This document shows, piece by piece, positions 1 through 7,861 of a DNA stretch of 64,000 bases (positions are counted from its first letter, which is position 1; every line of letters starts with the position of its first letter). The notes beneath the pieces are model-generated. The model searched no databases, was not told the DNA's origin, and saw only the letters and a program-made list of their open reading frames with translations. This DNA is from Bradyrhizobium glycinis (lineage in GTDB: Bacteria; Pseudomonadota; Alphaproteobacteria; Rhizobiales; Xanthobacteraceae), in the NCBI RefSeq assembly GCF_016031655.1, contig NZ_JACCHQ010000023.1, positions 62,001 through 126,000 of the forward strand, in the 5' to 3' direction. The translations under genes and the position numbers were made by a program.

Positions 1-1
1 C

Positions 2-781
2 GACGTCGTGAAGGTGCTGGGCGAGGCGCTCGGCATGACCGGAGCCTACGATACCAGCCTGTCGGACGCGGCCGAGAAACTGTCCTCGGCGGAAAGCCGC
101 GACCAGATCAAGGCGATCGTCGAGGCGCTGCTGCGCTCCACCAGCGAGATGCGCGAGACAAACAAGGCGCTGGAAGACCGGCTGACGCTGTCGAAGAACG
201 AGATCAGCAATCTCCAGCAGAGCCTGGAGGCGATCCGCGCCGAAAGCCTGACCGATCCGCTCACGGGCCTGGGAAATCGCAAATATTTCGACCGCATGAT
301 CGGCATGGCGGTGCAGAGCGCGCTCGCCTCGGGCGAGCCGCTGTCGCTGCTGCTGTTCGACATCGATCACTTCAAGTCGTTCAACGATTCCTACGGCCAT
401 CTCACCGGCGACCAGGTGCTGCGGCTCGTCGGCCTTTCGCTGAAGCAGACCATCAAGGGCCAGGACATCACCGCGCGCTACGGCGGCGAGGAATTCGCGG
501 TCGTGCTGCCCAACACCGCGCTGCGCCAGGCGCTGACGGTGGCCGATCACATCCGGCGCGCGGTGATGGCAAAGGAATTGAAGAAGAAATCCACCGGCGA
601 GCTCCTCGGGCGCGTCACCATCTCAGTCGGCGTTTCCATGCTCAGGGAGGGCGACGACACCGACGCGCTGATCGAGCGCGCCGACGCCTGCCTCTACGCC
701 GCCAAGCGCAACGGCCGCAACCGCGTGATCTGCGAAGTCGATCCGGAATTCGCGGTTGAGAGCCACAGCCGGGTGGCGTGA
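2..781 (+). CDS. GGDEF diguanylate cyclase (5' end outside window)
   Basis: Probable diguanylate cyclase that makes cyclic di-GMP from two GTP. The frame is open to the left edge, so the true start and any N-terminal sensory region are outside the window. The visible part has a helical, coiled-coil-like stretch (about residues 15-80) followed by a full GGDEF domain beginning at the DPLTGLGNR motif, with the active-site loop RYGGEEF near residue 160. The position of the inhibitory I-site (RxxD, five residues before GGEEF) reads KGQD, so the classical product-inhibition Arg is missing. Family assignment is firm; the signal it answers to is unknown. The stop codon overlaps the longest possible reading frame of the next gene, but that gene probably starts further downstream. 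Confidence 0.93.
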   Translation, partial: DVVKVLGEALGMTGAYDTSLSDAAEKLSSAESRDQIKAIVEALLRSTSEMRETNKALEDRLTLSKNEISNLQQSLEAIRAESLTDPLTGLGNRKYFDRMIGMAVQSALASGEPLSLLLFDIDHFKSFNDSYGHLTGDQVLRLVGLSLKQTIKGQDITARYGGEEFAVVLPNTALRQALTVADHIRRAVMAKELKKKSTGELLGRVTISVGVSMLREGDDTDALIERADACLYAAKRNGRNRVICEVDPEFAVESHSRVA

Positions 782-873
782 CGCGGCCGTCGTCCGTTCT
801 TGACATTCCAACTTGCCAACCGACATCTTCCTCGCCGCCGTGGCGCCTGACCGCGGCTTCGAGGACTTACGCC

Positions 874-1404
874 TTGCCCAATCCTCATGATTTCCATACG
901 CCGCAACCGTCCTACACCAGGGGCGAGCTGCTGAGATCGAGCGAAGGCGGCTATTTCGGTCCGGGCAACGCGCAATTGCCTGCGCCGCCGATGCTGATGA
1001 TGGACCGGATCACGGAGATCAGCCTGGACGGCGGCGAGTTCGGCAAGGGCCATATCGTCGGCGAGCTCGACATCACGCCAAGCCACTGGTTCTTCGATTC
1101 CCATTACCGCGGCGACGCCATTATGCCTCCGACGCTGGCACTGGACGCCATGTGGCAGATGGTCGGCTATTGGCTCGGCTGGTCAGGTTCGCCCGGCAAG
1201 GGCCGCGCTATCGGCGTCGGCGAAGTTGAGGGCACCGGCGAGATCACACCGAACACACAACGCGTGCGCTACGAGGTCGCCATGCGCATGGTCCGGCGCG
1301 GCAAGCTGGTGCTCGGGATCGCTGATGGGCGTGTGCATGCGGATGGCATCTGCGTGTTCACGGCGAAGGACATGAGGGTCGGCCTGACCAAGGCCACAGA
1401 CTGA
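874..1404 (+). CDS. FabA-like 3-hydroxyacyl-ACP dehydratase paralogue
   Basis: Hot-dog-fold protein of the FabA family (beta-hydroxydecanoyl-ACP dehydratase/isomerase), 176 aa, close to the usual 172. The frame is open from 778, but a GAGGA ribosome site at 861-865 sits 8 nt before a TTG at 874, and the protein from there matches FabA in length, so I chose 874. Conserved blocks include QLPAPPMLMMDRI, the catalytic His77 (WFFDSH) and Asp91 (LALDAMWQ). The start of the central helix, MPGCLGLD in E. coli FabA, here reads MPPTLALD, so the glycine whose backbone helps form the oxyanion hole is a proline. No fabB lies beside it, unlike the usual fabA-fabB pair. It is therefore probably a second, diverged enzyme with another substrate or altered activity rather than the housekeeping FabA. 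Confidence 0.85.
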   Translation: MPNPHDFHTPQPSYTRGELLRSSEGGYFGPGNAQLPAPPMLMMDRITEISLDGGEFGKGHIVGELDITPSHWFFDSHYRGDAIMPPTLALDAMWQMVGYWLGWSGSPGKGRAIGVGEVEGTGEITPNTQRVRYEVAMRMVRRGKLVLGIADGRVHADGICVFTAKDMRVGLTKATD

Positions 1405-1409
1405 GGTCT

Positions 1410-1500
1410 CGTAGGGTGGGCAAAGGCGCAAAGCGCCGTGCCCACGATTTCGGCACGATTATCTTGAGCCGTGGGCACGCTTCGCTTTGCCCACCCTACG
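1410..1500. repeat. Interspersed palindromic repeat (GTAGGGTGGGCAAAG type)
   Basis: Two inverted arms, 1410-1446 and 1470-1500, both carry GTAGGGTGGGCAAAG and GTGCCCAC in opposite orientation. This resembles a repeat widespread between genes in Bradyrhizobium and Rhodopseudomonas. It lies at the convergent ends of the fabA-like and tfoX-like genes, and the right arm encodes the last residues of the tfoX-like protein. It could fold as a transcript-ending hairpin for both genes. Confidence 0.85.
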
Positions 1501-1893
1501 CACCGTTTTCCTGGCAACCTTCTTCGCCACATCCTTCTTCGGCAGTACCTTCTTCTTCGCCTTCGGCCGCTTTTTCACCTTGGCGCGCTGGGCGGCGGCG
1601 AGGGCCGCCCTCGCCCATTGCGCAAGCTCCTGGGAATCGTCGAACAGGCGCGCCGGCAGCTCCCAGTAGGAATTCACCACCACGGTCTTGGTACGGGTCG
1701 AATACTGGAACGGCTTCGAGCCTTCGGCTTCGAAGTCGGGAATGGTCGTCTCGTCGGCGCGAAAGAACAGGCCGGCACGCAGCGACAACGCGAAATTGAC
1801 GCCGTCGGCGGAGATGCCGTAGCCGGAGAACATTTTCCGGATGGTGACCGGGCCGAAATCGGCGAACAGGTCGATCAGGAATTCGCGGTCCAT
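1459..1893 (-). CDS. TfoX N-terminal domain protein
   Basis: 144-aa protein with a TfoX_N domain over about residues 1-95 (start MDREFLIDLFADFGPVTIRKMFSGYG, given here only in part as the RKMFSGYG signature). The domain is named from the competence regulator TfoX/Sxy, but stand-alone alphaproteobacterial members have no proven role in competence. Residues 100-135 are very rich in Lys and Arg (KKRPKAKKKVLPKK), suggesting nucleic-acid contact. The final residues (VGKAKRAHGSR) are encoded by the palindromic repeat at 1470-1500, so the natural C-terminus seems to have been replaced or extended by a repeat insertion. It is separated from sufA by a second repeat and may not share its transcript. 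Confidence 0.82.
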   Translation of the reverse strand: MDREFLIDLFADFGPVTIRKMFSGYGISADGVNFALSLRAGLFFRADETTIPDFEAEGSKPFQYSTRTKTVVVNSYWELPARLFDDSQELAQWARAALAAAQRAKVKKRPKAKKKVLPKKDVAKKVARKTVRRVGKAKRAHGSR

Positions 1894-1936
1894 CGGAGGC
1901 TTCCCTGCCCAAGCAAGTGAGCCTTCATAGCATTTC

Positions 1937-2051
1937 CGTCATTGCGAGCGAAGCGAAGCAATCCAGACTTCCGCCGCGGAGACAGGCCGGATTGTTTCGT
2001 CGCCAGCGCAAAATTGCTTCGCAATTTTGTCGCGGGCTCCTCGCAATGACG
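1937..2051. repeat. Interspersed palindromic repeat (CGTCATTGCGAGCGAAGCGAAGC type)
   Basis: Begins CGTCATTGCGAGCG and ends CTCGCAATGACG, with an internal hairpin AAATTGC-TTC-GCAATTT. One frame of it reads VIASEAKQS ... LLAMT, the familiar spurious peptide of this repeat in Rhizobiales genomes. It fills most of the 167-bp gap between the tfoX-like gene and sufA; downstream of sufA it could act as a transcript 3' end. Confidence 0.85.
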
Positions 2052-2060
2052 CTGGAGAGT

Positions 2061-2459
2061 CTACCCGTCGATCTTGGCCGGCCGCAGCTCGACCGATTCG
2101 CCGCAACCGCAGGCGGAGATCTGGTTGGGATTGTTGAAGACGAACTGGGCCTGCATCTTGTCGGCCTTGTAGTCCATCTCGGTGCCGAGCAGGAACAGCA
2201 CGGCCTTGGGATCGACCAGGATCTTGACCCCCTTGTCCTCGACGACCTCGTCGGTGGGGCGGATCTCGTGGGCGTATTCGACCGTATAGGACTGACCGGC
2301 GCAGCCGCCGTTCTTCACGCCGACGCGCAAGCCCACGATCTCCGAGTCTGCACGTTGGGTCAGCTCGGTGATGCGCTGGGCAGCGGCATCCGTCAGCCGC
2401 ATCACCTGCGGGCGCGGCCGCCGCGGCTTGGAAGTGGATGCTGGTGTTGCCTGGGTCAT
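2061..2459 (-). CDS. sufA: SufA/HesB-type iron-sulfur carrier
   Basis: A-type Fe-S carrier, 132 aa, of the HesB/IscA/SufA family. The three cysteines that bind the cluster in the family are present: one in the KNGGCAGQSY segment and two in the C-terminal ACGCGES. It accepts clusters from the SufBCD scaffold and passes them to apo-proteins. It is the last gene of the minus-strand suf cluster, 49 bp downstream of sufT. The N-terminal 20 residues (TPASTSKPRRPRPQ) are a disordered extension. Which A-type subclass (SufA, IscA or ErpA) is inferred from context. Confidence 0.92.
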   Translation of the reverse strand: MTQATPASTSKPRRPRPQVMRLTDAAAQRITELTQRADSEIVGLRVGVKNGGCAGQSYTVEYAHEIRPTDEVVEDKGVKILVDPKAVLFLLGTEMDYKADKMQAQFVFNNPNQISACGCGESVELRPAKIDG

Positions 2460-2508
2460 ATTGTCTATGTGGTCCGTTGCGGAGCGAATTCAATGCGGGC
2501 CGAGGGCG

Positions 2509-2880
2509 TCACCACATGTTCAGCACGAGGCGGGCCTCGTCGCTCATGCGCTCGGGCGACCACGGCGGCTCCCAGACGACCTTGACGTCGACCACGCCGA
2601 CGCCGGGCACGCTCGCCACCGCGTTCTCGACCATGGTCGGCAGCTCGCCTGCGGCCGGACAGTTCGGCGTCGTCAGCGTCATCTGCACGTCGACGGAGCG
2701 GTCGTCCTTGATCTCGACCTTGTAGATCAGGCCGAGCTCGTAGATGTCGGCGGGGATTTCCGGGTCGAACACGGTCTTGAGCCCGGCGATGATCTCGCGG
2801 GTCAGCCGCTCGGTCTCCTCCGGCGGCAATGCCGAATGGGTCTCCATCGGATTGGCTTTGATTTCGGCCGTGTCACTCAT
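2509..2880 (-). CDS. sufT: SufT, DUF59/MIP18-family Fe-S maturation factor
   Basis: 123-aa protein with the DUF59 (MIP18) domain: DPEIPADIYELGLIY, then a TLTTPNCPAAGELP segment with the family's conserved Cys, and VVWEPPW near the C-terminus. SufT proteins help deliver Fe-S clusters and are often encoded in suf operons. The ATG overlaps the sufS stop codon by four bases (ATGA), which implies translational coupling. The same domain occurs in PaaD, but the location between sufS and sufA fits SufT. Confidence 0.92.
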   Translation of the reverse strand: MSDTAEIKANPMETHSALPPEETERLTREIIAGLKTVFDPEIPADIYELGLIYKVEIKDDRSVDVQMTLTTPNCPAAGELPTMVENAVASVPGVGVVDVKVVWEPPWSPERMSDEARLVLNMW

Positions 2881-4124
2881 GCGAACAAATCCCGCGCCTT
2901 CAAAAGCGCCTGTGCCAGATGATCGACTTCTTCCCGCGTATTATACATGCCGAACGAGGCCCGGCAGGTGGCCGTGACGTTGAACCGCTCTAAAAGCGGC
3001 ATCACGCAATGGGTGCCGGCGCGCACCGCGATGCCCTGGCGGTCAATCACGGTGGCGACATCGTGCGCGTGCGCGCCCCTCAGCTCGAAGGAGATCACCG
3101 GACCCTTGCCCCGCGCCGTGCCGATCAGCCGCAGCGAGTTGATCGCGCGGAGGCGCTCCTGGGCGTAGGCGGTGAGGTCGGCCTCGTGGGCGGCGATGCG
3201 CTCCTTGCCGATCGAGTTGACGTAGTCGATGGCGGCGCCAAGGCCGACGGCCTCGACGATCGCCGGCGTGCCCGCCTCGAACTTATGCGGGGGATCGCCA
3301 TAGGTGACGACGTCGCGTGTGACCTCGCGGATCATCTCGCCGCCGCCGTTGAAGGGGCGCATCGCGACGAGGTGGTCGTACTTGGCCCAGAGCACGCCGA
3401 TGCCGGTCGGGCCGTAGACCTTGTGACCGGTGAAAACGTAGAAGTCGCAGCCGAGGTCCTGGACGTCGACGGGCAGATGCACGGCGCCCTGGCTGCCGTC
3501 GACCAGCACCGGGATGCCGCGGGCATGCGCAATCTTCACGACATCCTTGATCGGGACGATGGTGCCGAGCGCATTCGACATCTGCGTGATCGCGACCAGC
3601 TTGGTCTTCGACGTCAGCAGCTTCTCGAACTCGTCGATGAGGAAATTGCCCTCGTCGTCGACCGGCGCCCATTTGATCACCGCACCTTGGCGTTCCCTTA
3701 GGAAATGCCAGGGCACGATGTTGGAATGGTGCTCCATGATCGAGATGACGATCTCGTCGCCTTCCCCGATATTCGGACCACCCCAAGAAGACGCGACCAG
3801 GTTGATTGCCTCCGTCGCGTTGCGGGTGAAGATGACTTCTTCGGTGCGCCCAGCGTTGATGAACTGCGCCACCTTGGTGCGGCCGCCCTCATAGGCCTCA
3901 GTCGCGGCATTGGCGAGGTAGTGCAGGCCGCGATGCACATTGGCGTATTCGGATGTATAGGCCTGCGTCATGCGATCCAGCACGGCGCTCGGCTTCTGCG
4001 CCGAGGCGGCGTTGTCGAGATAGACGAGCGGCTTGCCGTAGACCTGCATGGCGAGCGCCGGAAAATCCTGGCGCACGCGCGCAACGTCATAGGCCCCGTT
4101 CTTGACTGCCGGATGCGTGCTCAT
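2877..4124 (-). CDS. sufS: SufS cysteine desulfurase (group II)
   Basis: 415-aa PLP enzyme that removes sulfur from L-cysteine as a persulfide for Fe-S assembly. The PLP lysine is Lys235 in FTGHKVYGPTG, and the persulfide cysteine is Cys373 in RAGTHCVMPLL, the short loop typical of the SufS class. The start overlaps the sufD stop by four bases and its stop overlaps the sufT start, so sufD, sufS and sufT are tightly coupled. No sufE is seen in the window; this enzyme class normally needs an acceptor such as SufE. Confidence 0.96.
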   Translation of the reverse strand: MSTHPAVKNGAYDVARVRQDFPALAMQVYGKPLVYLDNAASAQKPSAVLDRMTQAYTSEYANVHRGLHYLANAATEAYEGGRTKVAQFINAGRTEEVIFTRNATEAINLVASSWGGPNIGEGDEIVISIMEHHSNIVPWHFLRERQGAVIKWAPVDDEGNFLIDEFEKLLTSKTKLVAITQMSNALGTIVPIKDVVKIAHARGIPVLVDGSQGAVHLPVDVQDLGCDFYVFTGHKVYGPTGIGVLWAKYDHLVAMRPFNGGGEMIREVTRDVVTYGDPPHKFEAGTPAIVEAVGLGAAIDYVNSIGKERIAAHEADLTAYAQERLRAINSLRLIGTARGKGPVISFELRGAHAHDVATVIDRQGIAVRAGTHCVMPLLERFNVTATCRASFGMYNTREEVDHLAQALLKARDLFA

Positions 4125-5434
4125 GACCGCCGCTCCAGCCAGCGCTCGGCGATGCCGATCACGTGCTCGCGCAAGGTGTCATCGGCGATCTGCTCGATCG
4201 CCTCGCCGACGAAGGCCTGGATCAACAGCGCCTGGGCCTGCTTCTCCGGCAGCCCGCGCGCCTTCAGGTAGAACAGCAGGCTGTCGTCGAGCGCGCCGGC
4301 GGTGGCACCGTGGCCGCAGGAGACGTCGTCGGCAAAAATCTCGAGCTCGGGCTTGTTGTCGGCCTCGGCTTCGTCCGACAGCAGCAGCGCACGAGTCATC
4401 ATCTTGCCGTCGGTCTTCTGTGCGTCGGGACGGACGATGATGCGGCCCTGGAACACCGAATGGGCGCGGTCGTCGATCACGGCGCGGAAGGTCTCGCGGC
4501 TGACGCAGTTCGGCACGGCATGGTCGACCACGAGCGTGGTGTCGCCATGCTCGGTCTTCTTCAAAAGATTCACGCCGTTGACCGAGAGCTCGCTGCCCTC
4601 GCCCGCCAGCATGATGAAGCCCTGCAGGCGGCTCACCGCGGCGCCGGTAGTCATGTTGAAGAAGTTGAACTTCACATTGGCGCCGATGGTGACGAACTGC
4701 GAGGTGACGTTCACTGCGTCAGGTGCGTCGTCCATCAGGCGGATGTGTGCGACGTCGGCGTTGTCGCCGACCGAGACGATGACGGCATCGTTGACTTGGT
4801 AGGCCCCGGCTTCCGCCGCAACAAAAGTCTCGACGATGGTGACGCGAGCGCCCTTCCCGACCGCAACCTGCGAGCGGGTGAACGCCGACGCCGACGCAGC
4901 AGTCGCAATGTGGATGATCTGGATCGGCGCGGACAGCTGGGCGCCGTCAGCGATCGACAGCACGACGCCGTCGGTCGCCAGCGCCGCGTTCAGCGCGATC
5001 ACGGCATCGGTGGACGTGGTCTTGAGGAGACCGGCGTCCTTATCCAACACCTCAGGCAGAGTCTTGAAACCTGCCTCGGCGGCAAGCGCCTTCACGTCGG
5101 AAAGTTCAGCAGCGAACACGCCATCGACCAGCACCAGCTTGCTAGCGCCGTCGACCGCATGCGCCTTCACCGCGTCCGCAGCGCGCTTCAGCGCGGCGGC
5201 ATCGGGGGTGGCTGCCAGCGGCAGCACCTCGCCGACCAGCGCACGCAGGTCGGTGTATTTCCATTCCTCGATCCGGCGGTGCGGCAGCCCGAGGCGCTCA
5301 TAGCTCTCGAACGCCTCGCGGCGCACCGCGATCACGTCAGGCGAACCCGGCAGGCGGCCTTCAGCGCTGGCGAAAAGATCGCTCACTGCGCGGCCCTTTC
5401 CGGTCTTTGCCACAGCAACGTTCATTGCAAACAA
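4121..5434 (-). CDS. sufD: SufD, Fe-S scaffold complex subunit
   Basis: 437-aa SufB/SufD-family protein, part of the SufBC2D scaffold on which Fe-S clusters are built. The C-terminal right-handed beta-helix region includes the family motif segment SCGHGATAGALDDSLLFYL (residues near 365-385), containing the conserved His that takes part in cluster formation with SufB. Only 3 bp separate its start from the sufC stop. Length is typical. Confidence 0.95.
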   Translation of the reverse strand: MFAMNVAVAKTGKGRAVSDLFASAEGRLPGSPDVIAVRREAFESYERLGLPHRRIEEWKYTDLRALVGEVLPLAATPDAAALKRAADAVKAHAVDGASKLVLVDGVFAAELSDVKALAAEAGFKTLPEVLDKDAGLLKTTSTDAVIALNAALATDGVVLSIADGAQLSAPIQIIHIATAASASAFTRSQVAVGKGARVTIVETFVAAEAGAYQVNDAVIVSVGDNADVAHIRLMDDAPDAVNVTSQFVTIGANVKFNFFNMTTGAAVSRLQGFIMLAGEGSELSVNGVNLLKKTEHGDTTLVVDHAVPNCVSRETFRAVIDDRAHSVFQGRIIVRPDAQKTDGKMMTRALLLSDEAEADNKPELEIFADDVSCGHGATAGALDDSLLFYLKARGLPEKQAQALLIQAFVGEAIEQIADDTLREHVIGIAERWLERRS

Positions 5435-5437
5435 TCC

Positions 5438-6190
5438 TTACGCGGCGTCCTCGAACTGGGCGTAGCCGGACGCTTCCAGCTCCAGTGCCAGCTCCTTGTC
5501 GCCGCTCTTCACGACGCGTCCCTTCGACATCACGTGCACGAAATCAGGCACGATGTAGTTCAAGAGCCGCTGATAGTGGGTAATCACGATCATCGCGCGC
5601 CCCGGCGAACGCAGCGCGTTGACGCCGTCGGCGGCGATGCGCAGCGCGTCGATGTCGAGGCCGGAATCCATCTCGTCGAGGATGCACAGGCTCGGCTCGA
5701 ACAGCGCCATCTGCAGCACCTCGTTGCGCTTCTTCTCGCCGCCGGAGAAGCCGACATTGACGCCGCGCTTGAGCATGTCCTGCGGGATGTTCAGCGACTT
5801 CGAAACCTCGCGAACCTTCTTCAGGAAATCAGGCGTCGAATATTCGCCCTCGCCGCGCGCCTTGCGCTGCGCGTTCAGCGCGGTGCGCAGGAAGTTCATG
5901 GTGGCGACGCCGGGGATCTCGACCGGGTATTGGAACGCCAGGAACACGCCCTTGGCGGCGCGCTCGTCGGGATCCATCTCCAGCAGGTCCTCGCCCCTAA
6001 ACAGGATCTGGCCGTCGGTAACTTCATAGCCGGGCTTGCCGGCGATGACGTGCGAGAGCGTCGACTTGCCGGAGCCGTTCGGCCCCATGATCGCGTGCAC
6101 CTCGCCCTCGTTTACGGTCAGCGTCAGCCCGTGGAGGATCTCACGCTCCTCGACACGAACCTTGAGGTCTTTCACTTCAAGCAAAGCCAT
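5438..6190 (-). CDS. sufC: SufC, ABC-type ATPase of the Suf scaffold
   Basis: 250-aa soluble ABC ATPase that drives the SufB-SufD conformational change during Fe-S cluster assembly. Walker A is GPNGSGKST (residues 36-44), the signature segment is SGGEKKRNEVLQ, and Walker B is LCILDEMDSGLD. The frame is open upstream to a TTG at 6211, but the ATG at 6190 (MALLEVKDLKV) gives the family's usual N-terminus, so I chose it. It follows sufB by 61 bp. Confidence 0.96.
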   Translation of the reverse strand: MALLEVKDLKVRVEEREILHGLTLTVNEGEVHAIMGPNGSGKSTLSHVIAGKPGYEVTDGQILFRGEDLLEMDPDERAAKGVFLAFQYPVEIPGVATMNFLRTALNAQRKARGEGEYSTPDFLKKVREVSKSLNIPQDMLKRGVNVGFSGGEKKRNEVLQMALFEPSLCILDEMDSGLDIDALRIAADGVNALRSPGRAMIVITHYQRLLNYIVPDFVHVMSKGRVVKSGDKELALELEASGYAQFEDAA

Positions 6191-6251
6191 CTTGGTATCC
6201 AGTCTATTCAATTGATGTTGGAGCGCCTGAGCGCACCGCGAGGGTCGGCGA

Positions 6252-7748
6252 TCAGCCGACCGACCCTTCGAGCGAGATCGAGATCAGCTTCTGCGCTTCC
6301 ACCGCGAACTCCATCGGCAGCTGCTGCAGCACGTCCTTGACGAAGCCGTTGACGACGAGGCCGACCGCTTCTTCCTGGCTGAGCCCGCGCTGGATGCAGT
6401 AGAACAGCACGTCCTCGGAGATCTTCGAGGTCGTCGCCTCGTGCTCGAACGTTGCCGACGAGTTCTTCGCTTCGATGTAGGGCACGGTGTGCGCGCCGCA
6501 TTTGTCGCCGATGAGCAGCGAGTCGCAGGCGGTGAAGTTGCGGGCGCCGGTCGCCTTGCGATGCGCCGTGACGAGGCCGCGATAGGTATTCTGCGACTTG
6601 CCGGCGGCGATGCCCTTGGAGATGATCCGGCTCGACGTGTTCTTGCCGAGATGGATCATCTTGGTGCCGGAATCGACCTGCTGGAAGCCGTTCGAGATCG
6701 CGATCGAGTAGAACTCGCCACGGGAATTGTCGCCGCGCAGAATGCAGCTCGGATATTTCCAGGTGATCGCAGATCCGGTCTCGACCTGGGTCCAGGAGAT
6801 CTTGGAATTGGCGCCGCGGCAGTCGCCACGCTTGGTGACGAAATTGTAGATGCCGCCCTTGCCTTCCGAATTGCCGGGATACCAGTTCTGCACCGTCGAG
6901 TACTTGATCTCGGCATCGTCCAGCGCGACGAGCTCGACCACGGCGGCATGCAGTTGGTTCTCGTCGCGCTGCGGTGCGGTGCAGCCTTCGAGATAGGAGA
7001 CGTAGGAGCCCTTGTCGGCGATGATCAGCGTGCGCTCGAACTGGCCGGTGTTGCGCTCGTTGATGCGGAAATAGGTCGACAGCTCCATCGGACAGCGCAC
7101 GCCGGGCGGCACGTAAACGAACGAGCCGTCGGAGAACACCGCCGAGTTCAGCGTCGCGTAGAAATTGTCCGAGGTCGGCACCACCGAGCCCAGGTATTTC
7201 TGCACCAATTCAGGGTGCTCGCGGATCGCCTCGGAGATCGGCATGAAGATCACGCCGGCCTTCTTCAGCTCGGCCTTGAACGTGGTCGCGACCGAGACCG
7301 AGTCGAACACCGCGTCGACCGCGATCTTGCGGCGGGCCGGATCGTCCTCGCCCACCTTGGGCTCGATGCCCTCGAGCATGGCGACTTCCCGCAGGGGAAT
7401 GCCGAGCTTCTCGTAGGTCTTCAGGATCTCCGGATCGATCTCGTCGAGCGAGGTGACCGTCTTCTTCGGCTTTGGTGCCGCGTAATAGTGGATGTCCTGG
7501 AAGTCGATCTTGGGATAATTGACGCGCGCCCAGGTCGGCTCGGTCATGGTCAGCCAGCGCCGATAGGCTTCCAGCCGCCACTGGAGCATCCAGGCGGGCT
7601 CGTTCTTCTTCTGGGAGATGAATTTTACGATCTCTTCCGACAGCCCCTTGGGAGCCTTCTCGGAGTCGATCAGGGTCTCAAACCCATAACGATACTGGTC
7701 GACGTCGATGCGCTTCACGCGCTCGACCGTCTCTTGTACGGCTGGCAT
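6252..7748 (-). CDS. sufB: SufB, Fe-S scaffold complex subunit
   Basis: 498-aa core scaffold protein of SufBC2D. The SufB-type segments include PPGVRCPMELSTYFRIN, EGCTAPQRDENQLHAAVVE and the C-terminal FEHEATTSKISEDVLFYC. The frame is open to a TTG at 7772, but the ATG at 7748 is preceded by GGAGG (7755-7759), so 7748 is the start. A 113-bp gap with an Irr-box-like site separates it from the iscS-like gene upstream, so a promoter for sufBCDSTA probably lies there. Confidence 0.96.
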   Translation of the reverse strand: MPAVQETVERVKRIDVDQYRYGFETLIDSEKAPKGLSEEIVKFISQKKNEPAWMLQWRLEAYRRWLTMTEPTWARVNYPKIDFQDIHYYAAPKPKKTVTSLDEIDPEILKTYEKLGIPLREVAMLEGIEPKVGEDDPARRKIAVDAVFDSVSVATTFKAELKKAGVIFMPISEAIREHPELVQKYLGSVVPTSDNFYATLNSAVFSDGSFVYVPPGVRCPMELSTYFRINERNTGQFERTLIIADKGSYVSYLEGCTAPQRDENQLHAAVVELVALDDAEIKYSTVQNWYPGNSEGKGGIYNFVTKRGDCRGANSKISWTQVETGSAITWKYPSCILRGDNSRGEFYSIAISNGFQQVDSGTKMIHLGKNTSSRIISKGIAAGKSQNTYRGLVTAHRKATGARNFTACDSLLIGDKCGAHTVPYIEAKNSSATFEHEATTSKISEDVLFYCIQRGLSQEEAVGLVVNGFVKDVLQQLPMEFAVEAQKLISISLEGSVG

Positions 7749-7830
7749 TCCATCCTCCGCTCGCGGTTTCAAGGACCGCGGTGGATCAAACTCGGACGAG
7801 TATTACGATATTTCGCTGCGGAAAGCACGG

Positions 7831-7848
7831 GCTTAGAACCATTCAAGC
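7831..7848 (-). promoter_or_regulatory. Candidate Irr (iron control element) box before sufB
   Basis: On the minus strand this reads GCTTGAATGGTTCTAAGC. The core GAA-N3-TTC with flanking TAA matches the rhizobial iron control element TTTAGAA-N3-TTCTAAA at 10 of the 14 defined positions. It is 83 bp upstream of the sufB ATG and just after the iscS-like stop codon. In Bradyrhizobium the heme-sensing regulator Irr controls iron genes through such elements, and suf genes have been predicted as targets in Rhizobiales. Binding is an inference. Confidence 0.45.
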
Positions 7849-7861
7849 CGTGTTTCGTCGC

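Noticed and set aside
1917..2585. 222-codon plus-strand frame containing VIASEAKQS
   Set aside because: This is the standard spurious translation of an interspersed palindromic repeat, then antisense to sufA.
4163..6340. 725-codon plus-strand frame across sufD, sufC and sufB
   Set aside because: A shadow of three well-identified minus-strand genes; no family features.
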